A stretch of DNA of 64,000 nt from Glycine soja (Eukaryota; Streptophyta; Magnoliopsida; Fabales; Fabaceae), in assembly GCF_004193775.1 (NCBI RefSeq), contig NC_041003.1, positions 28,707,735 through 28,771,734 of the forward strand. The letters run 5' to 3'. Below the pieces are notes generated by a model, which did no database searches, was not told the origin of the DNA, and was given only the letters and a program-made list of their open reading frames with translations. The position numbers and the translations under genes were made by a program. Shown one piece after another: positions 1-9,426 of the stretch (the first letter of the stretch is position 1; each line of letters starts with the position of its first letter).

Positions 1-1350
1 AAGACAAATAAATAAGACATCACCATTATTAAAAGTTTTAACATAAAGAGCATACTCATTTTGACAACGAACAAACCCATTGTCTTGGAAGTACTTGTCA
101 ATGCGAGTATTCCATGCCCTCGGTGCTTGCTTTAGACCATACAACGCCTTGTTCAATTTCAAGACTTTTCCTTCTTGACCTTCGATGACAAAACTCATTG
201 GTTGTTCAACATAGACATCTTCTTCAAGATAGCCATTTAGAAATGCCGATTTTACATCAAGCTGAAAAATTCTCCACTTCATTTGAGCTGCCAAGGAAAT
301 AAGAAGACGAATGGTTTCCATGCGGGCAACCGGTGCAAACACTTCATCATAATCAACTCCATATTGTTGCTTATAACCTTTAGCTACAAGTCTTGCTTTG
401 TGTCTCTCAACCTCTCCTTTTGCATTCTTCTTGATTTTGAACACCCATTTGACTCCAATTGCTTCATGACCTTTGGGAAGGCTTGATAACTCCCAAGTGT
501 TGTTCTTCTCAATGGCTTTGATTTCTTCTTCCATGGCTTGTCTCCACCTTTTGTCTTTCATTGCTTCATCAAAGTTTAAGGGTTCACTGTCAACAAAAAG
601 ACAAAACAAATCATTTATAACTTCAGTTTCATCATATAATTCTTGAATATTTCTCATTCTTCTTGGCCTTTCACTTGAACTCCCTTCGGAAGATGATGAG
701 GCTTCATTGGTTGAAGGAGTTGGTGAAAGTGCTGGAATTGAATCATTTGGAGTCAAGGCTTCTTCATCTATTTCTTCAAAGTACGGGAAAAAATCATAAG
801 TGTCTTCTTTCTCCTCCCAATTCCATGTGCCTTCTTCATAGAACTCGACATCTCGGCTCACAATTGTCTTTCCATTGTTTGGATTGTACAATTTGTAGCC
901 TTTTGAGCTTGCATCATAGCCAATGAACACATGTTTCTCACTCCGATCATCAAGCTTGAATCTTCCTTGGTCGGGTACATGAGCATATGCAATGCTCCCA
1001 AATACTCTCAAGTGATCAACTCTTGGCTTCACTCCACTCCATGCTTCTTGTGGTGTTTGATCTTTGACATTCTTTGTTGGGGAGCGATTGGACAAATAAA
1101 CGGCACATGCAACAACTTCGGCCCAAAATTCCTTTGGCATATTTTTAGCCTTCAACATACATATAGTCATATTAAGAATAGTTCTATTTTTTCTCTCCGC
1201 TACCCCATTTTCTTGTGGAGATCTAGGAACCGTTAGAGGGCGACGAATCCCATATTTTTCACAAAATTCATTAAATTCTTTTGATGTGAATTCGCCACCT
1301 CTATCGGATCTTAGAGCTTTGATTACATAACCACTCTCCTTTTTCCACAA
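1..1350 (-). pseudogene. Copia pol continuation: integrase C-terminal part and reverse transcriptase
   Basis: Past the frameshift, the minus strand encodes the rest of the integrase (the D-x-G-GEF region near 1285-1320 and a PQENG-type stretch near 1205-1220). A linker follows, then RT with a WVFK...[12 protein letters not shown] start near 380-450, a FLNG-type segment near 230-245 and a YGLKQAPR-type segment near 130-150. I saw no stop in this frame down to base 1, so the rest of pol appears intact apart from the frame change. It was not reported as a closed ORF because it has no ATG or stop inside the window. The assignment rests on family knowledge of copia domain order and on residues read directly. 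Confidence 0.8.
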
Positions 1351-3127
1351 GAGCTTTAAAATTTTTAAAAGCTACAAATGCCTCAGATTTTTGCTTTAGA
1401 AAATAAACCCAAGTTTTTCTACTATAATCATCAATAAAAAGCAAGAAATATTTATTGTTACCACATGAAGGAGGATTGATTGGGCCACACACATCGGTGT
1501 AAACAAGTTGGAGAGGCTCCTTTGCTCTTGAATTAGCTTCTTTTGGAAAACTCCTTCTTGCATGCTTTCCAAGGAGACATGCATCACACAATTGATTAGG
1601 ATGGTTGATTTGAGGCATCCCTTTCACCATCTTCTCCTCTCCTAAGGATTTTAGTGCTCCAAAATTCAAGTGCCCAAATCTCATATGCCAACACCATGAT
1701 TCATCTTTTATGCTAGCCTTCAAACATTTTGCTTCATTGGTTTTAATGTTCAAAGTGAACATTCTATTTCTTGACATAAACACCTTGGCAATCAAATTAG
1801 AATTTTTATCTCGAAGCCATAAACAACAATCTTTCATATGAATTTCATACCCCTTTTCAACAAGTTGTCCCAAACTCAAAATATTGCTTTTTAGTTTAGG
1901 AACATAGTAAACATCCGTGATTAATTTGTGAGCACCATCTTTTAAAGAAATTAAAATGGTACCTTTTCCTTGGATTTGCACCTTGGAAGAATCTCCAATA
2001 GAAACATTTCCTTTCACCTTCTCATCAAGTTCCACAAATTTCTCTTTGCATCCACACATGTGATTGCTTGCTCCATTGTCAAGATACCATAAGCATTTGT
2101 CTTCCTTCTCACCATTATTAAGTGATAGTAGTAGTGTTGACTCTTCAACTTCTTCTTTATCATCAACAAGATTGACCTTCTCTTCAACATTTGTTTTACA
2201 CTCCCAAGAGTAATGGCCATATTTATGACAATTAAAACATTCAACATTAGATTTATCATACCTCCTTTCATATGCTTTTTCATAATTGTTTCTACCTCTT
2301 CCTCTTCCTCTTCCACGACTTCTAGTGGATTGATGGCTCCTCCATTCATTATTGTCAAAATTATCACGATCTCCTCTTCCTCCTCTTCCTTGGCCATGAC
2401 CACGTCCACGACCACGTCCTCTTCCACGTCCACGTGCTTTTTGACTACTTTCTCCTCCATTTTCTTTCAAAGAAGCTTTGGCTTTGAGGACTTGCTCCAA
2501 TTGCTCATCATGTCTTCTATTGAACCTTTCTTCATAGGCTTGAAGAGAACCCATCAATTGGTCTACGGTCATTGAGTCTAAATCCTTAGACTCTTCAATA
2601 GCACAAACCACATAATCAAATTTAGCGATTAAGGAGCGAAGGATCTTTTCCACCACAAGAACATCTTCCATATTTTCTCCATAACGCTTCATTTGGTTCA
2701 CAATAGCCAACACCTTGTTGCCAAAATCTGAGATAGATTCAGATTCCTTCATATGCAATGATTCAAACTCTCTACGTAGAGTTTGTAGGCGCACCTTTTT
2801 TACCTTATCAACACCTTCAAGGGAGGTTTTCAAAATCTCCCATGCTTCTTTGGATGTGGTTGCATTTGACACCAACTCGAACATAGCTTCATCCAAACCT
2901 TGATGAATGAAAGTAAGTGCTTGTTGATCCTTCTTCTTCGACTTCAACAAAGTCTCTTTCTCATTTGGTAACAAAATAGCCTCATTTTGAGGTTGGGTAT
3001 AACCTTTCTCTACAATCTCCCATGCATCTTGAGAACCTAACAAGGCTTTCATGCGACGACACCAATTATCATAATTCTCTTTGGTAAGACGAGGGAATTG
3101 AAACATACTCAAGCCATTGCTTGCCAT
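1301..3127 (-). CDS. Copia gag-protease-integrase polyprotein, 608 aa, ended early by a frameshift
   Basis: The N-terminal ~200 residues are a UBN2/copia-type gag ([12 protein letters not shown] near residue 19). An Arg-Gly-rich tract follows (about 230-280), then a CCHC zinc knuckle ([14 protein letters not shown], about residue 300). A retropepsin-like site reads [11 protein letters not shown] (about 350; D-N-G rather than the usual D-S/T-G). A GAG-pre-integrase domain has CWHMRFGHL (about 475), and the integrase core starts at VYTDVCGP and [13 protein letters not shown] (about 545-575). The frame ends at 1301 with out-of-frame residues. Around 1348-1352 an A-run appears one base too long, and the integrase continues in another minus frame down to base 1. 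The start is the first ATG after the primer site. The product would act in cytoplasmic virus-like particles; as read, the copy makes gag-protease but not full pol. Confidence 0.9.
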   Translation of the reverse strand: MASNGLSMFQFPRLTKENYDNWCRRMKALLGSQDAWEIVEKGYTQPQNEAILLPNEKETLLKSKKKDQQALTFIHQGLDEAMFELVSNATTSKEAWEILKTSLEGVDKVKKVRLQTLRREFESLHMKESESISDFGNKVLAIVNQMKRYGENMEDVLVVEKILRSLIAKFDYVVCAIEESKDLDSMTVDQLMGSLQAYEERFNRRHDEQLEQVLKAKASLKENGGESSQKARGRGRGRGRGRGHGQGRGGRGDRDNFDNNEWRSHQSTRSRGRGRGRGRNNYEKAYERRYDKSNVECFNCHKYGHYSWECKTNVEEKVNLVDDKEEVEESTLLLSLNNGEKEDKCLWYLDNGASNHMCGCKEKFVELDEKVKGNVSIGDSSKVQIQGKGTILISLKDGAHKLITDVYYVPKLKSNILSLGQLVEKGYEIHMKDCCLWLRDKNSNLIAKVFMSRNRMFTLNIKTNEAKCLKASIKDESWCWHMRFGHLNFGALKSLGEEKMVKGMPQINHPNQLCDACLLGKHARRSFPKEANSRAKEPLQLVYTDVCGPINPPSCGNNKYFLLFIDDYSRKTWVYFLKQKSEAFVAFKNFKALVEKGEWLCNQSSKIR

Positions 3128-3172
3128 CTCTCAACTCACAAAGTGTTTCTCTCTCAACACTCTAGAACTCAA

Positions 3173-3184
3173 GCTCTGATACCA
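3173..3184 (-). other. Primer-binding site, initiator Met-tRNA type
   Basis: The minus strand reads TGGTATCAGAGC, the classic complement of the 3' end of plant initiator methionine tRNA. It lies three bases inside the 5' LTR and about 45 bases before the gag ATG at 3127. This fixes the element's orientation and LTR edge. Confidence 0.9.
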
Positions 3185-3187
3185 CTT

Positions 3188-3420
3188 TGTTGGAAGAAGA
3201 AGAAGATTTTATTTCATTTGGCACACAAAATACAAGAGTATGATCCCCTATTTATATTAAAATAGAGTGATCACTCACATAATTTGCTTATTCAAGAATA
3301 CTAAATGCTCACATAATTGCTTATTCAAGACTTTGTAACTCACAACCTTACAACTTTCATCTTCCACAATTTAAGGCTCATAAAACTTGTTATTATTATT
3401 TTTCTAATTAATATCTAACA
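3188..3420 (-). repeat. 5' LTR of the copia element (233 bp)
   Basis: On the plus strand the segment starts TGTTGGAAGA and ends TATCTAACA, giving the short inverted TGTT/AACA ends typical of LTRs. It abuts the primer-binding site after a 3-base spacer. At 233 bp it is short, as is common in copia elements. The partner LTR is outside the window. Confidence 0.85.
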
Positions 3421-3480
3421 TGTTACGTGGAAAAAGAATACCTTCCCAGTATGTTGGACTTCATTGACTTCAGACAAAGT

Positions 3481-3768
3481 TCAATCCACTATATTTTTAG
3501 AGGTTGCATTGCTATCACCTTGACCTTTGTCGACCACTGATTTCCCCATCTTTTTCCCTTTGGCACTCATTTTGGCCATGCTTCTAGTAAATGGTGCCCT
3601 GAGGCCTTCACGTGACTGTCCTTGAGGAATATTAACATCAAAGTCATCCAATTGAATGGTCTTTAAATCGTTTAGGACACTAACGGATCTAACACTTTTG
3701 GTGTTCACTACCATGATGTCATCATCACCAAAGGGTTCATTGATCTTAGACGGTTCTTCCTGTTGCAT
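3481..3768 (-). pseudogene. Unrecognised 95-aa minus-strand ORF, probably the 3' end of a decayed gene
   Basis: The frame is acidic at its N-terminus and basic and Lys/Gly/Ser-rich near its C-terminus (FTRSMAKMSAKGKKMGK). I do not recognise the family. It lies downstream, on the same strand, of the viroplasmin-like remnant at 5340-6175, so it may be a later exon of that gene; intron-like AT-rich DNA separates them. No membrane segment or signal peptide is visible. It could be a chance ORF, but its codon usage looks more gene-like than its surroundings. Confidence 0.35.
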
Positions 3769-5033
3769 TTGCAGCTTCTTCCTAGCGCCTCTTTTGACCC
3801 TTGGACAAGTTTTCCATGATGTATCGTGTTACACACCTGAGCAAGGCACTATGGGTCTCATGTAGCTTTGAATCTTACATGTCAGCTTGTCCATAGCAGC
3901 TCTCAGCCCCTAAAAAAATAAACGATGCACTTGTTAAATATTTATTTAACTTAGGTCATAGTATATACGTGATGGTGATTTTGTGACTAGACTTGTCACA
4001 CACACCTCAACTGTGAAAGTTAGGGAACGCAAGGTAAACTCACTCTGGCTTCGGGCAAGTCCACTTCCATATTCGTAGAAATACAACGACGTTGACTCTC
4101 CTGTCCATCATTATAGATTTATTTAGATTGGTTTCCCTTATGAGAAAAAACTTTCAGTAATGGGAGAAAACTTACACCACCACGAGATGGATCAATGTCC
4201 ATAACTTTTAAAATACTTGTGCTATACACTGAAATACATGGAATAAACAAATAGAAAATTTAGTATCTTATAGTGGCAGTTTAAGAAAATGTTTTATTTG
4301 CAACTTCATGTCTTATAAAGGAGAACTTTCAAAGCAAGAGAAGCAACTAAGAGTTGGAGATCGATGAACCTTTGCGAATTACCAGATACTAGAGAAAGTT
4401 TCTACAAGTAAACGTCGTATGTGAGCGTGTAAGGTGTCATGTAAAATGGGAAATCTTACACGAGATTGAAAAGTACAGTCAGGAAGTCACTGAACTCACA
4501 TGTGCAATCACATTTAATGTTGGAAAAGCCCTTGATGGATTAGGTTGACAGAAAACCATTCGAAATGGTTCAATAAAACAACTCCAAATGAAAAGTTTGG
4601 TGCGATTTATTTATATGAGAGATTACTCTTTTCTTAACCTTAAATATTTATTTTTTTAGATACATAACTAATATACATTTCTAGGAGAAATTATTGCAGG
4701 ATTATGGTTCTACGATTTTTTTAATGATTACTTAATGTAAATATTGCAATATTGGTCTTCATTTTATTTTTTAAATCATATTTTATTTATAATAATTGGT
4801 TTAAATTATTTTTAATGATGACTTAATGTAAATATTTTTCAAATTATGGGGCCAAAAGTTGTGGAACCTTCTCCATTAGCTCATCCAAAAAGTTGTCGAT
4901 CTCCAACAAAGACACATGCATTGCTTTTAATGTAACCTTGTTGTAGTCCTATGGACTTTTATAGTTTCAATCAAATGAAAAAGTTGGTTTTTAATTTATC
5001 AAATTCCTTTTTCTCAGTTATGTGGTTAGTTTT

Positions 5034-5084
<51 letters not shown>

Positions 5085-5339
5085 TATTAAAGAACATTCC
5101 ATAGATAAAGTCAAACCATTCTAAACCCAACTTTTGATCCATGATAATTTTACTTCTTAAACTCTTTCGATATGCACACCCCGACAACATCTACTATTAC
5201 ATCTAATGCTATGGCAGTATGGCTGCATGGTAATGAATCTGAACAACTAGACATAAAAAAACTGGTGAAAAAAAGACTACTAGAATGGAACCTTAAACAT
5301 CTAATACGAAACCCGACAAGCCTAACCTAGTATCCTTCC
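3769..5339. other. Stretch without a recognisable gene
   Basis: AT-rich DNA with stops in all frames. Some pieces near 3780-3900 and 4000-4200 could be exons of the decayed minus-strand gene on either side, but I cannot place splice sites. It contains a TAA microsatellite at about 5035-5084. Confidence 0.5.
5035..5084. repeat. (TAA)n microsatellite, about 16 units
   Basis: Uninterrupted TAA/AAT trinucleotide repeat read directly from the sequence. Such AT-rich trinucleotide tracts are common in legume intergenic DNA and are often length-polymorphic. Confidence 0.97.
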
Positions 5340-6175
5340 AACCTTAATCACCGCCCCTCTCCAAGTTGTGCATTCAACTCTCGCACTTGGTCTGACACTA
5401 TGCTCAGCTGCATTTGCAACTGCAATTTGTCATCCTTCATGGTTTGCATCTCTTGTGTCATTGTTAGCATCTTCTATTCAAGGCTTTTCATACTATAATA
5501 TTTGTAATCATAAATACACCTTCCATTTCTCAAAATAAGGTTTTGAATCAAGGACACAACAACGTCTTCTTGAGCATCATAGTCAGTTAGTTTGAATCTT
5601 CCCACAAGACAAAGATGGTTTCCAATTTTGCCAGTCATTACAATCCCTGAATACCTTCAAAATTCCTTTCCATCAAAGAACATAACCTCCAGTAACGTGT
5701 AGGTAAGGGTAGGGAGAGAAAGAGCTATACACAATTGCCCTAGCCATTTTTGCATGCAATGATTCAACACAAAAGCGGGTGATGTGGCCTTCTCAGCAAA
5801 GGTGATGGTGTTGCTACTTGTGATGGCCTCATATGAAGCCAATGTGCAAGTCTTCAAATATTACACTTCCTCGCTATGAAAAATTCTGAAAATGAACACC
5901 ATTTTATACGTACCTTCACTTGGAGAAAAGGAGTTTAGAGGATGCACTCTTGCATGTTGTGTGGCTTTACATTCGCTTGACTAGCCTTAATTCCATATTT
6001 CCTGCAAAGGTCTAGCCAGTGAAATTAAGCTTTCTCATGACTTAAAGGAGTGGAGGTGGTTGTTCGGATACTCATCAATTTGTGCCTTGCACTCATACGC
6101 ACCTTGAGTAATATATGTCGGGCTTCCTTTCAACAAAGACAACAAAATACTTTTGCTTCTTAGACGGATTCATAT
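5340..6175 (-). pseudogene. Decayed gene with a viroplasmin / RNase H1 N-terminal-like domain
   Basis: On the minus strand an ATG near 6171 begins a Lys-rich start followed by KYFVVFVERKPDIYY. After a frame change comes ECKAQIDEYPNN and then HSFKS. This matches the pattern of the small Caulimo_VI/RNase H1-N domain (aromatic-V-V-F-x-G/E-R-x-P-G/D-I-Y, then E-C-x-x-Q, then F-K). Later pieces read FHWLDLCRKYGIKASQ (about 5985-6040), a 66-codon open stretch (5657-5857), and a Gln/Met-rich coiled-coil-like stretch (5360-5460). Several stops and frame changes interrupt it, so it is not expressed as one protein. In known proteins the domain binds double-stranded RNA or RNA-DNA hybrids. The whole-gene identity is unknown; it may be an accessory gene of a transposon shared with the Mutator-like piece at 7072. 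Domain call moderate, gene call weak. Confidence 0.45.
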
Positions 6176-7071
6176 CACGTAGATGGAGTTATCTGTGATA
6201 AGGGTGGGTAAGTAGAGGACCAAACTATATATCAAGGTAGAGGCACTTACTATCAATTAAAAAAGTTGTTGGACACATGGTTGAGTAGATGACCAATAAT
6301 TAATGTTCTGTATGGTAATTCGGTTATTTTTTAAAGACCAAAATAACAACACGTGCTATTTCAACCATAAAAATAAGTGCTTACTACCATTACATTTGAA
6401 AGGAGCTGATTAGTTTAGTTTGCTTTTAATAGAGTTAGTTCTTGTGTATGTTATACATGCCAAAATATTTGGCCAGGAATCAGTCTTTCATTGGTTTCTT
6501 CAATGCATGCGTTAGCGTCACCCGTACCTTGAGTCTACCGGGCCTTGTACTTGTGATGTAACAAGTCAAAATTGCTAGCAGACTGTCAACCCTAATTTTA
6601 GACTTTAAGTTAAATCATCCACCTAGAAAGTGTTATTTCATATCTTTTGCGAATATCTAAACATTTGTTTCCTTACCCGTAATCTATATAGACTCACTCA
6701 TATTTTATGGAGTAGATATTGACATACCCTTATTGCTAATGGAACTACCCACCTGGATGTTTTCTAATAATATTTTAAAAATGTCTTTTTTTAAAAGAAA
6801 TTATACGTGGAAATTATATTTTTTTTGTGTAAATTTTTTATTTATAAACAGTGTTTTATTTTTTATTACCAAAATTTCAATTTTTAACTAACCACATTTA
6901 TGATAGCATGCCATGCTAGTCGTACCCTTGTAGAGTTCGATGCAATCTAAATTGTGTATTTTGTCTGTGAAATCTTGGTCGTTTGTCATAACTCACAATA
7001 TAACAATACAAGATGATAATAAATACAAGTGATGGTCTAAGCTAACTCATATTCACCATATTGGAATCAAA
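6176..7071. other. No gene seen between two divergent remnants
   Basis: AT-rich DNA between the minus-strand remnant ending near 6175 and the plus-strand frame starting at 7072. If both belonged to one element this would be a shared divergent promoter region, but I see no clear TATA box or terminal repeats. Confidence 0.4.
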
Positions 7072-7538
7072 ATGGAGGGAGTTGTTGTTGTGTATTATGA
7101 TGATGATATGGTATCAACTTGTGACGGGGTATTGTTTGAATATCCTAAAAATGCTAAATACATTAAAATTAGTGAGGAAATGTCTCTCATTTCTTTGAGG
7201 AAAGCAGTTATAGATGTCATTGAAGGTGGAAGAAGCTTGTTTGAGGTTTTTTTTTACCATAAGCATGTATACGTAAGTAATGGCTATGTGGAGTATGATT
7301 GTATGAAGCTTAAAGACGACAACAATGTGGAGAAGATGTTTTCATTTTTTTGGAGTTCAGTTCTAAAGGATCAATACACTTGTATGCAATGGTTGACCGA
7401 TCTTCAAAAGAAATCCTTGTAGTGATGCATAAACCAAGGAAACCAAGATTTGCCGAAGAGATCAATGATTTGATGCATGGGTCAATGATGAAAAATACCT
7501 TTAATAATGACGATAGATCCATCCAGTCATGTATTTAG
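7072..7538 (+). pseudogene. N-terminal fragment of a Mutator-like (MULE) transposase, frameshifted
   Basis: The 116-aa frame starts MEGVVVVYYDDDMVSTCDG and contains SLISLRKAVIDVI and YVEYDCMKLKDDNNVEKMF. This resembles the N-terminal plant-specific region found ahead of the MULE transposase core in legume proteins. Near 7350 the similarity moves to another plus frame (MEFSSKGSI... then VVMHKPRKPRFAEEINDLM), which ends at 7538. A small indel therefore separates the halves. The catalytic DDE core and the SWIM zinc finger are absent downstream, where a solo LTR lies at 7745. This is a dead 5' fragment. The family assignment is from pattern memory of similar proteins and is moderate. Confidence 0.55.
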
Positions 7539-7859
7539 TTGATCAAACCTATTTTGCCTGTTTTTCATCTTCTGTTAATGTGTGTACCCATGCTATTATT
7601 TTAGTTGTTATTGTTGTTTGTTTCATGATTATAATCGAACTATGATTTTTCGTTGCATTAATAAGCGTGTGTTGTTTGAACATAAAAGTAGGATAAGAAG
7701 ACTTCCCTTTGAGTTCTTAACCTTCACAAAGTACAACACAACAATGTAGAAGCAAAGCTTCATGGTGAATCAAAGGTGATTCAAAGGTGTTTTGATGATA
7801 ACAATGATGATAACAAAAGATGACGACAAAGGTGATGACAAAAAGCTCAAAGATCAATC

Positions 7860-8040
7860 AAAGAACAACTCAAGTGAATCAAGAATAATTCAAGAGTTCA
7901 AGATAAGAATCAAGAAGAATTCAAGACTCAAGAAGAAAGTTTAGAGTCAAGAATCAAGATTCAAGGTTCAAGATCTCAAGAATCAAGATCAATATTCAAG
8001 ACTCAAGATTTAAGAATCAAGAGAAGGCTTAATCAAGATA
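7860..8040 (+). repeat. Degenerate CAAGAATTCAAGA-type purine-rich repeats at the LTR start
   Basis: Imperfect short repeats built on TCAAGAATCAAG/AAGATTCAAG. The same feature occurs at 28815-28925 and 31615-31735 in the related LTRs, so it is a family trait rather than a local slippage event. It is placed in U3, upstream of the palindrome array. Confidence 0.8.
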
Positions 8041-8118
8041 AGTATGAAAATTTTTCTCAAAAATTGAGTAGCACATGATTTTTCTCAAAACATGTTTACC
8101 AAAGAGTTTTTACTCTCT

Positions 8119-8372
8119 GGTAATCGATTACCAGATTGTTGTAATCGATTACCAGTAGCAAAATTGTTTTGAAAAAGTTTTCAAATTGAATTTACAACGT
8201 TCCAATTAATTTCAAAAAGCTGTAATCGATTACAATGTCTTTGAACGTTGAAATTCAAAAGAGTTACCAATGCCTTTGAACGTTGAAATTCAAATTCAAA
8301 TGTGAAGAGTCACATCCTTTCACATAAAAGCTTTGTGTAATCGATTACACTTATTTGGTAATCGATTACTAG
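8119..8372 (+). promoter_or_regulatory. Array of ATCGAT-centred palindromes in U3
   Basis: At least five copies of GTAATCGATTAC-like sequence (near 8120, 8139, 8221, 8337 and 8358) lie 130-380 bases upstream of the TATA box. The core GTAATCGATTAC is its own reverse complement. Repeated symmetric sites ahead of a TATA box are what one expects of a dimeric-factor binding array. The binding role is inference. Confidence 0.6.
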
Positions 8373-8499
8373 TGATTGTTTCTGAGTAAATCAAAAGATG
8401 TAACTCTTTAAAAGGTTTTTGACTTTTTCAAATTGGTTTTAAGTTTTTCTAAAAGTTATAACTCTTTTAAATGGTCCTCTTGGCCAGACATGAAGAGTC

Positions 8500-8507
8500 T
8501 ATAAATG
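8500..8507 (+). promoter_or_regulatory. TATA box of the solo LTR
   Basis: TATAAATG in a GC-poor but non-repetitive context, about 750 bases from the LTR start. The related 3' LTR has TATAAATA at 32101-32108 in the matching place. Transcription should start about 25-35 bases downstream, placing the hairpin repeats inside the RNA. Confidence 0.65.
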
Positions 8508-8683
8508 CAAGACTTTGATTTGCTTTTCAATACACTTTTACACTTATTCAATCAATCTTTTACAAGCCTTGAATCCCTTTGAACTTCTTCTTCTTCTTTG
8601 TGCCAAAAGCTTTCTAAAGTTTTCTAGTTTTCTAAACCTTGAAAACTTGTGCTATTCATCTTTTCATTCTCTTCTCCCTTTGC

Positions 8684-8935
8684 CAAAAAGAATTCGCCAA
8701 GGACTAACCGCCTGAATTCTTTTTGTGTTTCTCTTCTCCCTTTTCCAAAAGAACGAAGGACTAACTGTCTGAATTCTTTTGTGTCTCCCTTCTCCCTTGT
8801 CAAAGAATTCAAAACGACACAGTCTGAAAATTCTTTTGATTCTTCCCTTTCCCTAATACAAAAGTGTTCAAAGGACTAATCGCCTAAGAATTCTTTTGTA
8901 TCCCCATTCACTAAGTATCAAAGGTTTAACCACCT
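8684..8935 (+). repeat. Five diverged repeats with AAAGAATTC...GAATTCTTT arms and a GGACTAACCGCC loop
   Basis: Each unit of about 50-65 bases has a left arm like CAAAAGAA, a middle like AAGGACTAACCGCCTGA and a right arm like TTCTTTTG that pairs with the left arm. Units lie near 8684, 8745, 8800, 8860 and 8910. The related LTR has four units at about 32345-32548. They lie downstream of the TATA box, so the RNA could fold into a row of long-loop hairpins. Confidence 0.75.
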
Positions 8936-8952
8936 AAGATCTTTGTCTTAAC

Positions 8953-9104
8953 ACATTGGAGGGTACATCTTTTGTGGTACAAGTAGAGGGTACATCTACT
9001 TGGGTTTGAATGAGAACAAGAGAGGGTACATCTCTTGTGGATCAGTTCTAGTGGAGGGTACATCCACTAGGTTCAAAGAGAACAAGGGAGGGTACATCCC
9101 TTGT
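8953..9104 (+). repeat. Array of five hairpins sharing the loop GGGTACA
   Basis: Four perfect 8-bp stems surround an identical seven-base loop. The stems are CAAGTAGA/TCTACTTG (8980-9002), ACAAGAGA/TCTCTTGT (9016-9038), CTAGTGGA/TCCACTAG (9048-9070) and ACAAGGGA/TCCCTTGT (9082-9104). A first imperfect unit lies at 8953-8975. The stems differ in sequence while pairing is kept. The array is downstream of the TATA box and so probably lies in the transcript leader and in the 3' end of genomic RNA. Confidence 0.9.
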
Positions 9105-9426
9105 GGATTTTTGCTTGTAAAAGGATTTTTACAAGGTTGAAAGAAATCTCAAGGACCGCAGGTCGCTTAGGGACTGGATGTAGGCACGGGTTGTTGCCGA
9201 ACCAGTATAAAAACTCTTATGTGTTTTTTTCTTTCTTCCCTACTCTTTTACTTTCCACTGTGTATTTAATTTCTACTTTTACTTTCTGTTAAGTTTCTCT
9301 TCTACTCCTCATTCTCTTAACAATTTAGTAAAAGCCTTAGAAAAGTAAAATTTTAATTAGTAAAGGTTTAGGAATAATTAATTAAACCCCTCCTTCTTAA
9401 TTATTCTGAGGCCACTCGATCCAACA

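Larger units (their letters stand above)
1..3420 (-). mobile_element. Ty1/copia LTR retrotransposon, 5' LTR through RT, truncated by left window edge
   Basis: Read on the minus strand, the order is 5' LTR (3188-3420), a methionine-tRNA-type primer site, gag with an RG-rich tract and CCHC knuckle, protease, GAG-pre-integrase, integrase and then reverse transcriptase. RT is still being read at base 1, so RNase H and the 3' LTR lie outside the window. Protease-integrase-RT is the copia order (gypsy has RT before integrase). The coding frame is nearly open, with a single frameshift seen near 1350, which suggests a fairly young insertion. Only one LTR is visible, so LTR divergence and the target duplication cannot be read. 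The five bases beyond the LTR are TGTTA (3421-3425). Confidence 0.93.
7745..9426 (+). mobile_element. Solo LTR (1682 bp) with 5-bp target duplication AACAA
   Basis: The segment starts TGTAGAAGCAAAG and ends CTCGATCCAACA. The five bases before it (7740-7744) and after it (9427-9431) are both AACAA, a perfect target duplication. No internal region is present, so this is a solo LTR left by LTR-LTR recombination. It is homologous over most of its length to the LTRs at 28775-29400 and 31572-33055. It shares the purine-rich AAGATTC-like start, the TAATCGATTA palindromes, a TATA box, two classes of hairpin repeats and the same 3' end. It carries the promoter and leader signals described separately. 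Confidence 0.93.

Noticed and set aside
2014..2575. Long Glu/Lys- or Ser/Thr-rich ORFs on both strands
   Set aside because: Shadows of the RG-rich part of the copia gag in other frames.
8515..8879. Ser/Leu-rich plus-strand ORFs and a minus-strand ORF in the solo LTR
   Set aside because: They run across the hairpin repeats and change frame from unit to unit; composition artefact.
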